The notes under the pieces are model-generated. The model was not told the origin of the DNA. It did no database searches and was given only the letters and a program-made list of their open reading frames with translations. DNA of 64,000 bases from Campylobacterota bacterium (GTDB lineage Bacteria; Campylobacterota; Campylobacteria; Campylobacterales; Thiovulaceae), in assembly GCA_030152305.1 (NCBI GenBank), contig JASKOM010000008.1:1-64000 (forward strand), written 5' to 3'. Below are positions 1 through 9,010 of the stretch, one piece after another (position 1 is the stretch's first letter; every line of letters begins with the position of its first letter). The position numbers and the translations under genes are program-made.

Positions 1-7
1 TCTTCAG

Positions 8-124
8 TGTTGGTGACTATAGAGAGATGGAAATACTCAGACCCATTTCGAACCTGAAAGTCAAGCATCTCTTCGCCGATAATACTATCTCCTACGGGGA
101 CGGGAATCTAGGTCGTTGCCAACA
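8..124 (+). rRNA. rrf: 5S ribosomal RNA
   Basis: The sequence has the 5S layout. Terminal stem 1 is formed by TGTTGG at the 5' end and CCAACA at the 3' end. Between them lie the conserved CCCATTTCGAACCTG loop region, CGCCGAT, and a CTACGGGGACGGGAAT-like loop. The length of 117 nt is normal for bacterial 5S. It is the last gene of an rRNA operon whose 16S and 23S genes lie left of the window. Only a weak A/T hairpin separates it from the next gene, which starts 48 nt downstream. The exact ends are set by the terminal helix and may be off by one or two bases. Confidence 0.93.
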
Positions 125-172
125 TTGTTTCTTCAAAAAACAATCAATAATCAATACAACATAGGAGTATTT

Positions 173-496
173 ATGTTTAAGACATTTCTTTCTATCACTG
201 TAGCATCATCTTTTTTATTAGCTTTTGACATTAACACTGCTTCTGTTAAAGATTATGAGAAAATTCATGGTGTAGGCGAAGCTTCGGCTAAAAAAGTAGT
301 TGAATATAGAACAAAACACGGTGCTTTTAAAACAGTAGAAGAACTAAAAAAATCTGATATCAATACAAATGTTTACAATGCTATTATTAAACATATTGAA
401 TCAGCTAAAAAAAGTTCTGTTCCTGCAACCCAACCTGTAGCTCAACCAACACAACAAGTTCAAAAACCTGTTCAAACAACTCCTGCAACAAAATAA
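173..496 (+). CDS. Secreted ComEA-like helix-hairpin-helix protein
   Basis: This 107-residue protein has a short signal peptide (about residues 1-17), a helix-hairpin-helix DNA-binding domain (about 18-75, with the INTAS and IHGVGEASAKKVVEYR motifs typical of ComEA) and a Pro/Gln/Thr-rich tail. ComEA-family proteins bind incoming double-stranded DNA in the periplasm during transformation. The start chosen is the ATG at 173, preceded by AGGAG at a good distance. An upstream in-frame ATG at 116 would run through the 3' end of 5S rRNA and is rejected. A DNA-uptake role is inferred from family; other secreted HhH proteins exist. Confidence 0.85.
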   Translation: MFKTFLSITVASSFLLAFDINTASVKDYEKIHGVGEASAKKVVEYRTKHGAFKTVEELKKSDINTNVYNAIIKHIESAKKSSVPATQPVAQPTQQVQKPVQTTPATK

Positions 497-551
497 ATTA
501 AATCTGAAGTTCGATGACGATTTTGTAGATAAAAATATTTTTGTTAGATTT

Positions 552-582
552 GTAGTGAATGAATTGTTTTTTCATTCACTAC
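552..582. terminator. Bidirectional hairpin terminator
   Basis: A perfect 12-bp stem, GTAGTGAATGAA pairing with TTCATTCACTAC, with a short loop. It sits between the convergent ComEA-like gene and the lipoprotein gene on the other strand, so it probably ends transcription from both sides. Confidence 0.75.
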
Positions 583-588
583 CGTAGA

Positions 589-2184
589 TTATTTAATTGT
601 AATATTATCTATCCATATAGAATCTTGATATTTAGCATTACTACTATCTTTTACAAACTTCCATTCAAAAATATGTTCTCCCTCTTGAATTGGATATTCT
701 GCTTTGCTCCATTCTGTAAAACCAGAATCTTTATATGTTACACCATCTATTGAAAAAATCATCTCATCACAACCATCTTCACTTTCTATTTTATAATTAA
801 AAGCTATCTTCGTTCCTTCAAAATAACCCTTTATGTATATTGAAGATGATTCGTTATCTCCCATTTTTGGCGATTTTAAGCTAGTATTTGATTTCTCTTT
901 CCAAATTTCCCAATTAGAACCTTTAAATTTAAAATCCGAAGGAATTTTGCCATCTTGAAAATTCCATTGCGATTTAGCATAAACACCAAGAGCAACAGGA
1001 TATGATGCTTCAACTTCGTTATTAAGATCTCGAACCAAGATTGCTGTTTTTCCAATTGCATTTTTACCAAAATGAAAAATTGCTTCAGATGAATCATCGC
1101 TTTTAATTGATGGCATGACAATAGATTGATCACCAACAATCCATTCATATTGACCTTTTTTCGTTGTCCATAATGTTTCGGCTTTTAAAATTAAATCTTC
1201 ACCATTTGACATTTTTCCTGTTTTTGATAATTTAATCGTTGGTTTAACTGGACTAAATTCAGCTGAATTAAACTTTGCAACTAGTTTGCTGTTGCCTATT
1301 TCACCATCATCAAGAGTCGTCAATGTAAAAGTATGATTACTGTTGCCTGATATTGATTTTCTTTTTGGACTTGCATATTGCAATAAATATATATTTTTAC
1401 CTGTTCTGTTAAAAAATGAAGAAATAGGCTCGAGATTTTCCTCTATTTCACTAGAGTTATTTATCGATAAATTTCCGCCACCACCAATTTCTTCAAGCAA
1501 TACCTCATCGACATCATCACCAATACCAATTGTAAAAATAGAATTCTTTGGCATAAATCTATTTAGGTCATGATTTGAAACTCTTTTGGCTTTATCTCGT
1601 TGATTAGTTATCATTAATAATGAACGAATATCAAATTTGTTTCCACCAGTAAGTAATGAACGAAGTTTATAAATATTTTCATTTAGATTTATATTGCCAC
1701 TTAAATCTCTTGGATATAAAGAAATAGCTCGTAATAAATCATCTTTGTTGGTAAGAAAATCAGCAACTATTTTAATAGTTTCTCCAATTGCTAATATCAT
1801 AACTGGATTCTTATCGTTAATATCAATATTATTAATAATAAGTTCCAATGATTTTTTCAAATTTTCTAAACTATCTTCTTCTGAAGGAATAAAAGTAACA
1901 GCAATTATTTGACGAGAGATATTTTTAATATCTTCACCTTTTAATAATGTTTGAAAAGTTCTATTACGATCACTAAGAATTTCTTCGTCCTCATAAATTA
2001 TTAAATCATCTAAATTTAAATTATGTATTGGTTTTCCATTTTCTAGTTCAGCAGAAAATAGAACATTAATAATTGACGGTTCAGATGCATTAATGTCTAT
2101 GGGCTTTAACACTATTTGATTACGACTACAACCCTCAAATGCCAAAGCAGAGGCTATTAATATATTTAAGTTAAGATTTTTCAT
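589..2184 (-). CDS. Putative lipoprotein with VWA-like and C-terminal beta-sandwich domains
   Basis: A 531-residue protein. The N-terminus is a hydrophobic leader ending in FEGC (Cys19), a loose lipobox, so lipidation is plausible but not certain. Residues about 90-260 alternate beta strands and helices as in von Willebrand A domains, but the classic DxSxS metal site is not evident. Residues about 405-531 look like an extracellular beta-sandwich with a closing segment rich in Trp and Asp, as in carbohydrate-binding or adhesin modules. It stands alone and converges on the ComEA-like gene. The function is not recognised; a surface or cell-envelope role is inferred. It carries one GATGAGGT octamer. 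Confidence 0.7.
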   Translation of the reverse strand: MKNLNLNILIASALAFEGCSRNQIVLKPIDINASEPSIINVLFSAELENGKPIHNLNLDDLIIYEDEEILSDRNRTFQTLLKGEDIKNISRQIIAVTFIPSEEDSLENLKKSLELIINNIDINDKNPVMILAIGETIKIVADFLTNKDDLLRAISLYPRDLSGNINLNENIYKLRSLLTGGNKFDIRSLLMITNQRDKAKRVSNHDLNRFMPKNSIFTIGIGDDVDEVLLEEIGGGGNLSINNSSEIEENLEPISSFFNRTGKNIYLLQYASPKRKSISGNSNHTFTLTTLDDGEIGNSKLVAKFNSAEFSPVKPTIKLSKTGKMSNGEDLILKAETLWTTKKGQYEWIVGDQSIVMPSIKSDDSSEAIFHFGKNAIGKTAILVRDLNNEVEASYPVALGVYAKSQWNFQDGKIPSDFKFKGSNWEIWKEKSNTSLKSPKMGDNESSSIYIKGYFEGTKIAFNYKIESEDGCDEMIFSIDGVTYKDSGFTEWSKAEYPIQEGEHIFEWKFVKDSSNAKYQDSIWIDNITIK

Positions 2185-2272
2185 GTTGAAGATCTTATCA
2201 TAATCTTAATTAATTCTTAAAATATTACTAATAATAAGAACAATCAAGATCAATCCATTTAAATTAAATTAT

Positions 2273-3202
2273 TTAATTATTTATATTTAAAAATCTGTCA
2301 AACGATTTAGGTTCTTCAACTTCAAACGAATAGCCTAAAAATTCAACTTTTTTTGAATGTAATAAAATTCTGTCATAAGTCATTCCGCCGTAATTAACAT
2401 CACCAACTATTGGAAAACCAATTGACGATAAATGAGCTCTAATTTGATGAGTTCGACCAGTTTTAATTATAACTTTGAGTTTTGTTTTATTGCCATAAAT
2501 CGAAATTGGTTCAACTTCGGTAATTGCTTCAACACCATCTTTTGCAACAACAACTCGTCCTTGACCTTCGCCACTGACTTTTTTTAATTTTTTGTCAATT
2601 GTCATCGATTCTGAAAGTTTGCCATCAACCCAAGCAACATATTCTTTATAAACTCGATGAGCTTTAAATTCAGCGATAACTTCTTTTTGGAACTCTTCAT
2701 TTTTGCCAAACAATAAAATTCCACTTGTTTCTCGATCAAGTCTATTTAATAAAAATATTTCATTATTATTTTTTTTGAGAATTTCTTCGACCTCATCGCT
2801 AGTCATCATAGAAGGTTTGTTAATAACAAGAATTTTGATATCTTCGAAGATTTTTTTAGGGGCTTCAATTTCACGAATTGAAAACTTAGTAGAAATAGCG
2901 ACATCAGCTCTAGCAATAGTAATTCGTCGTCCGCCAATAGAAACCAAACCATTATCAATTAATTTTTTGGCTTCATTATTGGAAATTTTTCGTTGTTGAG
3001 CAAGAATCTTATAAGCCTTTTCGCCTCGTTTTTTATCACCACCATCTCGTTCTTGAGAATCACTATTTTTGCTGTTTGTTTTTTTATTAACAGGTTTAAA
3101 TTTAGTTGTTTTGTTATCAAATGCATCAGCAGGTTTAATTGCTCTGTTTGTTTTGTTTTGTCTAACTTTTTTTTCTTTTGTATTTTTTTGATTTTCTTTC
3201 AA
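2273..3202 (-). CDS. RluA-family RNA pseudouridine synthase with S4 domain
   Basis: Isomerises uridine to pseudouridine in RNA, most likely rRNA. The 309-residue protein has a very basic N-terminal extension (about 1-60), an S4 RNA-binding domain (about 60-105), and a catalytic domain with RLDRETSG, whose Asp156 is the expected nucleophile, followed by GRTHQIRAHL. The start is TTG at 3202, preceded by AGGAG; no better upstream start is visible. The exact target base cannot be read from sequence. It lies 18 nt upstream of cysE in the reverse direction and is probably at the end of the speA-cysE transcription unit. Confidence 0.9.
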   Translation of the reverse strand: MKENQKNTKEKKVRQNKTNRAIKPADAFDNKTTKFKPVNKKTNSKNSDSQERDGGDKKRGEKAYKILAQQRKISNNEAKKLIDNGLVSIGGRRITIARADVAISTKFSIREIEAPKKIFEDIKILVINKPSMMTSDEVEEILKKNNNEIFLLNRLDRETSGILLFGKNEEFQKEVIAEFKAHRVYKEYVAWVDGKLSESMTIDKKLKKVSGEGQGRVVVAKDGVEAITEVEPISIYGNKTKLKVIIKTGRTHQIRAHLSSIGFPIVGDVNYGGMTYDRILLHSKKVEFLGYSFEVEEPKSFDRFLNINN

Positions 3203-3220
3203 AATGTCTCCTAATTATTT

Positions 3221-3931
3221 TTATTCTTTCATTGAATTCAAGAAAGTTTTGTAAATAGAGTCTAACTCTAAATCTTGTTCTAAAAGGTCGCGATTATCTC
3301 GCATAAGAATATGTTCAAGAATAGCAACTTTTTTTAATAAATATTGAAAAAGTTCGCGATCAATATCAGGAAGTTTATTATGACCTAATGGATCAGTTGA
3401 TCTGCCTCGTTCAACAACTCTTGCTGGAATACCAATAGCCGTTGAATTATCAGGCACATCTTTTATAACAACTGAATTAGCACCAATTTTTGAATTTTGA
3501 CCAATAATTATATTGCCGAGAACTTTTGCACCTGCACCAATAACGACACCGCTTTTTATAGTTGGATGTCGTTTGCCTTTAACTAAACTAACACCACCAA
3601 GAGTAACACCTTGATAAATTAAAATATTATTTTCTAGAACTGCGGTTTCACCGATAACAACACCAAAACCGTGATCGATAAATATTCCTTCACCAATTGT
3701 TGCCCCTGGATGAATGTCAATATTAGTAAAAACTTGAGAGATTCCCATAATAAATCTCCCAGTTCGCTTAAAACCATTGCGATAAAAACGATTGGCAATA
3801 CGATAATTAATAACAGCCCATAAACCAGGATAGTTAAAAAATAGTTCTATCTTAGATTTTAAAGCTGGATCATTATTTGTTACTGCCTTTATGTCGTTCT
3901 TTATCTGTTGAAATAACCCTTTGTTTGTCAT
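3221..3931 (-). CDS. cysE: Serine O-acetyltransferase
   Basis: Transfers acetyl from acetyl-CoA to serine, the first committed step of cysteine synthesis. The 236-residue protein has an N-terminal helical part (DPALKSKIELFF) and the left-handed beta-helix of hexapeptide repeats with IDHGFGVVIGETA and GAGAKVLGNI, ending in the IGIPARVV segment. The start at 3931 keeps the conserved LFQQIKNDI N-terminus, and therefore overlaps the end of speA by 59 nt, an unusually long overlap. The speA-cysE order is also found in Campylobacter, which supports both calls. Translation is probably coupled to speA. Confidence 0.95.
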   Translation of the reverse strand: MTNKGLFQQIKNDIKAVTNNDPALKSKIELFFNYPGLWAVINYRIANRFYRNGFKRTGRFIMGISQVFTNIDIHPGATIGEGIFIDHGFGVVIGETAVLENNILIYQGVTLGGVSLVKGKRHPTIKSGVVIGAGAKVLGNIIIGQNSKIGANSVVIKDVPDNSTAIGIPARVVERGRSTDPLGHNKLPDIDRELFQYLLKKVAILEHILMRDNRDLLEQDLELDSIYKTFLNSMKE

Positions 3932-5771
3932 CTGCTTTTAGATAATTGTCCTTGTCAAAATATTCATTTATTTTACTAAAGATAACATCTTTTTCTTGAG
4001 AAGAATGAGACTTTAAACTATTAATTTGATTTTTAAATTTAGAATAAATATTCTCACGACTATAACCAATTGAATCAAGAATTGCGATAATACTTTCTGA
4101 ATGTTCTTCGTTTCTAATTCTAAACTCATCTTCATCGATATCAACGATAATTTCACTTGGACGATCAAAAAGATTATGTTTCATACCTAAAATGTCTTGA
4201 TAAGCTCCTAATAAAAAGAAACCAATATAATAAGGCTTTTTCTTGACATCGATATCGTGTAAAAATAAAGGTGCTTGTTCGTCAAATTCTATTTCACCGT
4301 CGCTATCACAAGTTATATCCCAAATCGAAGCTGGTCGAACCGCTTTTTTATCAAGATGATGAATAGGCATAATTGGGAATTTTTGATTTAAGCCCCAATA
4401 ATCTGGCATTGACTGAAAAACAGAAAAATTGATGAGGTATCTTTCTTCGATTTTATGCAATAACGAAACATATTCGAAAATTTCCTGTCGGTCAATAATC
4501 GTTAATATTTTTTTAATAATCATTTGACCTAAGATTTCGATATTTGCTCGATCTTCGAGATCTAAATAGCCTAATTCAAAAAGAGTTTCTATCGAATCAA
4601 GATGTTCAGTTGTTTCATGTAATAACTCTAAAATACCGTTATCACCTAACTTTTTATCTATTTTTTTATAGATTTTTTTAAGAACTTTAATAATTTTTGG
4701 GTTATTCTTATCTTTTAAAGTTAAATGTTTTTCACAATAATCTTGAGAATATAATTCTAAAACAGATGTAACAAGCAAAGAATGATGAGCAGAAATAAAT
4801 CTACCAAACTCCGTATAAATTATCGGATTGTCAATGCCTTTTTCGTCAGTAACTTCTTTGATAATTTTAACAACAGTTGCAACAAATTCTTCAGTTGTGT
4901 AATTGCGATCAATCGATGCTTTATGTTGTCCATATTCAACACCGAGACCGCCACCGATATTAATTTTATTTAAATCTTTTGCTCCCATTTTTTTAAGTTC
5001 GGTAAATATTTGTCCAACTTCACGAAGAGCTTTTTGAACTGTATAAATCGAACCAATTTGAGAACCAATATGAAAATGAAGCATTTTGAAATTTTGAAGC
5101 TGTTTTTCTTGTTTTAACATAAAAAGAGCCTGAATCATTTCAGCAGCAGTTAAACCAAATTTTGAATCAATGCCACCGCTTTTTGCCCACCGACCAGAAC
5201 CATAAGAATATAATCGAATTCGAATACCTATATTTGGAATAACAGGAAATCGTTTAGAAGTATCAAGAATATTTTTTAATTCATTTAAACTTTCGATAAT
5301 CAAAGTTACATTATGATCTAATTGTGTTGCCAAAAAAGCAAGTTCGATCATTTCACGATCTTTAAAACCATTAATCGTAATAGGAGCTTTATGATGATTA
5401 GTTGCAATAGCTAATAATAATTCAGCTTTACTACCAGCTTCAACTCCGTAATTATATTTAGGAGCATATCGCATAAATTCATTTAAAAAACCGCTATATT
5501 GATTAACTTTTAAGGGAAAAACAGCCTGAAAGCTACCACCATATTTTTCTTTTTCCATGATGTTGGCAAAAATTTCATATAATTTTTTCATTTGGCGGTC
5601 AATTAAATGCGGAAGTCGAATTAATAAAGGAGTTGTTAAACCCATTTTTTCAGCTTTTTCGACTATCTCAAGTAATGAAGGAGCTGATTTGTAATTTACT
5701 TTTACAACACCGTCTTCAACAATAAAATTACCACGACTCCAATATTGAAGTCCGTATTCGTCTTTATCCAT
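3873..5771 (-). CDS. speA: Biosynthetic arginine decarboxylase
   Basis: Converts arginine to agmatine for polyamine synthesis, using PLP. The 632 residues match the long SpeA type. Visible are the PLP-lysine segment VFPLKVNQ (Lys88), the barrel motifs MLHFHIGSQIG and NIGGGLGVEY, and the C-terminal QAPLFLHDIDV and GAYQDILG region. An AAGGA lies upstream of the ATG. The last 59 nt overlap cysE. It is transcribed away from hspR across a 131-bp intergenic region that must hold promoters for both. Confidence 0.96.
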   Translation of the reverse strand: MDKDEYGLQYWSRGNFIVEDGVVKVNYKSAPSLLEIVEKAEKMGLTTPLLIRLPHLIDRQMKKLYEIFANIMEKEKYGGSFQAVFPLKVNQYSGFLNEFMRYAPKYNYGVEAGSKAELLLAIATNHHKAPITINGFKDREMIELAFLATQLDHNVTLIIESLNELKNILDTSKRFPVIPNIGIRIRLYSYGSGRWAKSGGIDSKFGLTAAEMIQALFMLKQEKQLQNFKMLHFHIGSQIGSIYTVQKALREVGQIFTELKKMGAKDLNKINIGGGLGVEYGQHKASIDRNYTTEEFVATVVKIIKEVTDEKGIDNPIIYTEFGRFISAHHSLLVTSVLELYSQDYCEKHLTLKDKNNPKIIKVLKKIYKKIDKKLGDNGILELLHETTEHLDSIETLFELGYLDLEDRANIEILGQMIIKKILTIIDRQEIFEYVSLLHKIEERYLINFSVFQSMPDYWGLNQKFPIMPIHHLDKKAVRPASIWDITCDSDGEIEFDEQAPLFLHDIDVKKKPYYIGFFLLGAYQDILGMKHNLFDRPSEIIVDIDEDEFRIRNEEHSESIIAILDSIGYSRENIYSKFKNQINSLKSHSSQEKDVIFSKINEYFDKDNYLKADDKQRVISTDKERHKGSNK

Positions 5772-5840
5772 AAGTGAATATCCTTATTTTTATCTTTCTA
5801 AATTTAATTCAATGATAACAAAATTTAAAAGAAAAGTTTT

Positions 5841-5870
5841 TTGATTTTTAAACTTTTTTCTTGATACAAT
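5841..5870 (+). promoter_or_regulatory. Sigma-70-type promoter for hspR-bioF-uppP
   Basis: TTGATT at 5841-5846 and TACAAT at 5865-5870 are separated by 18 bp, a near-canonical -35/-10 pair. It points at hspR, whose ATG lies 32 nt beyond the -10. No clear HAIR inverted repeat for HspR autoregulation was found here. Confidence 0.6.
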
Positions 5871-5902
5871 AGCTTTTAAATAAAATAAAGGCAAATAATT
5901 CG

Positions 5903-6343
5903 ATGATTCATAATTATGATGAACCTGTTTATTTAATAAGTGTCGTGTCAAAACTTTTGGATATTCATCCACAAACTCTTAGACAATATGAACGAGAAGG
6001 CTTAATTGCTCCATCGCGAACTGACGGACGAATGAGATTATATTCTCAAAGAGATCTCGATAAAATCAAAACTGTTTTACGATTAACTCGAGAACTTGGT
6101 GTTAATTTAGCTGGTGTTGATATTATTTTAAGACTAAAAGAAAAAATAGCAAGATTAGAATCTGAAATTGAAAATCTTCATATCGATTCTGTTCAATATA
6201 AATATCAAAATAATAATTCACAACAAGATAAGAAAAAAGAGTTGCCAATAAAAGATCCTCAAAATATTTATGACATTACAGATTTAACTGTTTTCGAAAA
6301 AACTCAAAATATCGATGACAACAACAGTAATAATAGAAAATAA
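5903..6343 (+). CDS. hspR: HspR-type MerR-family heat-shock repressor
   Basis: A 146-residue MerR-fold regulator. Residues about 8-75 contain the HspR signature VSKLLDIHPQTLRQYEREGL followed by RLYSQRDLDKI, then a short coiled coil (about 78-100) and a charged, disordered tail. HspR represses chaperone genes by binding HAIR inverted repeats, usually together with DnaK. Here no chaperone gene (cbpA, dnaK, clpB) is adjacent; instead a BioF-like gene overlaps its 3' end by 29 nt. The recognition helix supports the family strongly, but the regulon cannot be read from this window. Confidence 0.88.
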   Translation: MIHNYDEPVYLISVVSKLLDIHPQTLRQYEREGLIAPSRTDGRMRLYSQRDLDKIKTVLRLTRELGVNLAGVDIILRLKEKIARLESEIENLHIDSVQYKYQNNNSQQDKKKELPIKDPQNIYDITDLTVFEKTQNIDDNNSNNRK

Positions 6344-7451
6344 TAATTTTTTATTTTATGAAAATGAATTAAACTCGATTAAAAAAAAAGGGCTTTTTCG
6401 AGAACGAAAAATTTTAAATAAAAATTTAATAGACTTGGCTTCGAACGATTATTTAAATATTTCGCAAAATAAAAAAATATTTGAACAAACTGTTTCGGAA
6501 CTTCGAGAAACTGGCGAGTTTTCGCCAAAAGCTTCAATGTTTGTTAATGGCTATCATGAAATTCATTCTAGATTTGAAACAAATTTATCATATTTAAATA
6601 GCTTCGAAAAAGCTATCGTTTTCGGTAGCGGTTTTTTGGCAAATTTCGGAATTATCGAGGCTCTTGTTCGAAATGGAGATTTTTTATGTATGGATAGCGA
6701 ATATCATGCAAGTGGTGTCGTGGCTACAAAAAATCTCAAAACTGAACAATTCGCCTTTTTTGAACATAATTCAGCTCAAGATCTTGATGAATGTCTGGCT
6801 AAAAAAATATCGCAAAAATCAAGAAAAATTGTTGCCGTCGAAGGAATTTATTCGATGAGTGGCGATATTTTAAATCGTGAAATTTTCGAAATTGCAAATA
6901 ATTATAATGCAATTTTAATCGTCGATGAAGCTCATAGCTTTGGAGTTATTGGCGAAAATTTGCTTGGAGTTTTTGATTTTTATAATATAAAACCGCGACC
7001 AAATCATATAAAAATGGGAACTCTTGGCAAAGCGGTTGGAAGTTATGGAGCTTATATTTTGGCTTCGCAACACCTCATCGAATATCTCGAAAACAGAACA
7101 AAATCTATAATTTACTCAACGGCTCTATCTATTTTTGATACTTTGTTTGCCCATAATTCGATTAATTATATTTATGAAAATCGCGAACAAATCAAAACAA
7201 AATCAATAAATATAAAAAAAATGTTTGCCGATGAGGTCGGAATTAAAAAAGATGGGTTAATTTTTCCAATTGAAATTGGAGATTCAAAACGAGTCTTAGA
7301 AATAAAAAAAGTTTTGGAATCGAATGGTTTTATTATTGGAGCAATTCGTCCGCCAACTGTTGAACGAGCAATTTTGCGAATTATCGGAAGACACGGAATT
7401 TCAGACAAAGATTTAAAAAATTTTATATATATATTAAAAGGCTTAATTTAA
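6315..7451 (+). CDS. bioF: Alpha-oxoamine synthase (8-amino-7-oxononanoate synthase-like)
   Basis: A PLP enzyme of the BioF/KBL family (378 residues) that condenses an amino acid with an acyl-CoA. Key features are the ASNDYLNIS N-terminal motif, FGSGFLANFG, the cofactor aspartate in VDEAHSFGVIGE (about 204-215) and the Schiff-base lysine in GTLGKAVGSYGAY (Lys239). BioF in biotin synthesis is most likely, but 2-amino-3-ketobutyrate ligase is hard to exclude from sequence alone. It overlaps the end of hspR by 29 nt and uppP starts 3 nt after its stop, so the three are co-transcribed. It carries two GATGAGGT octamers, one on each strand. Confidence 0.82.
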   Translation: MTTTVIIENNNFLFYENELNSIKKKGLFRERKILNKNLIDLASNDYLNISQNKKIFEQTVSELRETGEFSPKASMFVNGYHEIHSRFETNLSYLNSFEKAIVFGSGFLANFGIIEALVRNGDFLCMDSEYHASGVVATKNLKTEQFAFFEHNSAQDLDECLAKKISQKSRKIVAVEGIYSMSGDILNREIFEIANNYNAILIVDEAHSFGVIGENLLGVFDFYNIKPRPNHIKMGTLGKAVGSYGAYILASQHLIEYLENRTKSIIYSTALSIFDTLFAHNSINYIYENREQIKTKSINIKKMFADEVGIKKDGLIFPIEIGDSKRVLEIKKVLESNGFIIGAIRPPTVERAILRIIGRHGISDKDLKNFIYILKGLI

Positions 7452-7454
7452 AAA

Positions 7455-8234
7455 ATGACAATTTATGATTCGGTTATTTTGGGTATTGTCGAAGGCATCA
7501 CAGAATTTTTACCTGTTTCTTCGACAGCTCATCTTGTTTTAACTTCTCAACTTTTGGGTCTTCAAGACAGTCGAGGAATCGATAGTTTTAATATCGTTGT
7601 TCAACTTGCACCGATTCTTTCAGTTATTTTAATTTATTGGAGCAAATTAATTCGTTCGTTTGATTTATGGGTGAAATTAGCGATTGCATTTATTCCAACA
7701 GGTTTAGCAGGTTTATTTTTATATGATTATATTCTTTCGCTTTTTTCAGCACAAATTGCAAGTTTCTGGATTGCAATAACAGGCATTTTATTTATTTATT
7801 TCGAATATAAAAATAAAAATTCTAAACCGAAAATAAATAACGAAGAAAATATAAATTATTTAACGGCTTTATATATTGGAATAGTTCAGGCATTTTCGTT
7901 AATACCCGGAATTTCAAGATCTGGAATTACGATTCTTGGAGCAATGGCTTTTGGAGTTGAAAGAGATTCAGCAATTAGATTTTCGTTTTTATTAGCAATT
8001 CCAACAATGTTTGTAGCTTCAGGTTATACGATTTATAAAGATTTTGATAATTTAGCTCTTGAGAATTTTGAAGTTTTGGCAATTGGATTTTTTGTTTCGT
8101 TTATTGTCGGAATCGTAGCGATTAAGACTTTTTTATCGTTAGTTTCGAAATATTCGTTTATTCCGTTTGGAATATATTTAATTTTAACAGCGATATTTTT
8201 CTATTTTGTAGGTTACGAAACAAAATTTAATTAA
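7455..8234 (+). CDS. uppP: Undecaprenyl-diphosphatase
   Basis: Removes a phosphate from undecaprenyl diphosphate to recycle the lipid carrier of peptidoglycan and surface glycans. The 259-residue membrane protein has the two family motifs, GIVEGITEFLPVSSTAHL near the N-terminus and PGISRSG in the middle, and about eight hydrophobic segments. It is the third gene of the hspR-bioF run and ends before a strong hairpin that faces lptB. Confidence 0.95.
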   Translation: MTIYDSVILGIVEGITEFLPVSSTAHLVLTSQLLGLQDSRGIDSFNIVVQLAPILSVILIYWSKLIRSFDLWVKLAIAFIPTGLAGLFLYDYILSLFSAQIASFWIAITGILFIYFEYKNKNSKPKINNEENINYLTALYIGIVQAFSLIPGISRSGITILGAMAFGVERDSAIRFSFLLAIPTMFVASGYTIYKDFDNLALENFEVLAIGFFVSFIVGIVAIKTFLSLVSKYSFIPFGIYLILTAIFFYFVGYETKFN

Positions 8235-8245
8235 AAATATATATT

Positions 8246-8273
8246 TCACGGGCTTTTGAAAATTTGCCCGTGA
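8246..8273. terminator. Bidirectional hairpin terminator
   Basis: TCACGGGC pairs with GCCCGTGA (8 bp, G/C-rich) around a 12-nt A/T loop, between the convergent uppP and lptB genes. Confidence 0.75.
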
Positions 8274-8287
8274 TTTGTGTGTAGATT

Positions 8288-9010
8288 TTAAAGAGAGAAT
8301 TGTTCTCCAAGATAATGTTCTCGAACAAGACTGTTTCCAGCAATATCTTTTGCATTACCTTCAGCAAGAAGAGAACCAGATTTAATAACATAAGCACGAT
8401 CACAAGTTTGAAGAGTTTCACGAACATTATGATCAGTAATTAATACTCCAATTCCAATAGAAATTAATTGAGAAATAACAGATCTAATATCATTAACAGC
8501 AATAGGATCAACTCCAGCAAAAGGCTCATCAAGAAGCAAAAATTGAGGATTGTTAATTAATGCTCTAGCAATTTCAACTCGTCGTCGTTCGCCACCAGAT
8601 AAAGCAATGCCTTTATTTTTTTTAATATGTCCAATATGAAAAAGTTCCAAAAGTTCTTCCATCTTTTTGATTCGAGTTCGTTTGTCAAAAATAGAAACTT
8701 CACCAGATAATAAAATATTTTGTTCAACTGTTAAATCTTTAAAAATACTTGATTCTTGAGGCAAATAACCAATGCCATGTTTTGCTCTTTGATGAATAGG
8801 CATATGCGAAATATCTTCATTATTTAATATAATTTTTCCAGAAGTTGCTTTTAATAATCCAGATATCATATAAAATGTTGTTGTTTTTCCAGCACCGTTT
8901 GGTCCCAAAAGTCCAACAACTTCACCAGAATCAACTTTTAATGAAACACTCGAAACGATAACTCGAGAACCGATCTCTTTTCGTAAGGAATCAGCTATTA
9001 AAGTTGCCAT
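8288..9010 (-). CDS. lptB: LPS export ABC transporter ATP-binding protein LptB
   Basis: ATPase that drives lipopolysaccharide extraction by LptFG at the inner membrane. The 240-residue protein carries Walker [14 protein letters not shown], signature [13 protein letters not shown], Walker [17 protein letters not shown] and the switch histidine in LITDHNVRE, all with LptB-specific wording. Its start overlaps the end of tsaE by 13 nt. The tsaE-lptB pairing is familiar in Campylobacter. No lptF, lptG or lptC lies nearby. Confidence 0.95.
   Translation of the reverse strand: MATLIADSLRKEIGSRVIVSSVSLKVDSGEVVGLLGPNGAGKTTTFYMISGLLKATSGKIILNNEDISHMPIHQRAKHGIGYLPQESSIFKDLTVEQNILLSGEVSIFDKRTRIKKMEELLELFHIGHIKKNKGIALSGGERRRVEIARALINNPQFLLLDEPFAGVDPIAVNDIRSVISQLISIGIGVLITDHNVRETLQTCDRAYVIKSGSLLAEGNAKDIAGNSLVREHYLGEQFSL

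Noticed and set aside
116..172. Longer start for the ComEA-like gene
   Set aside because: The ATG at 116 lies inside 5S rRNA and adds residues before a clear signal peptide; the ATG at 173 has a ribosome site.
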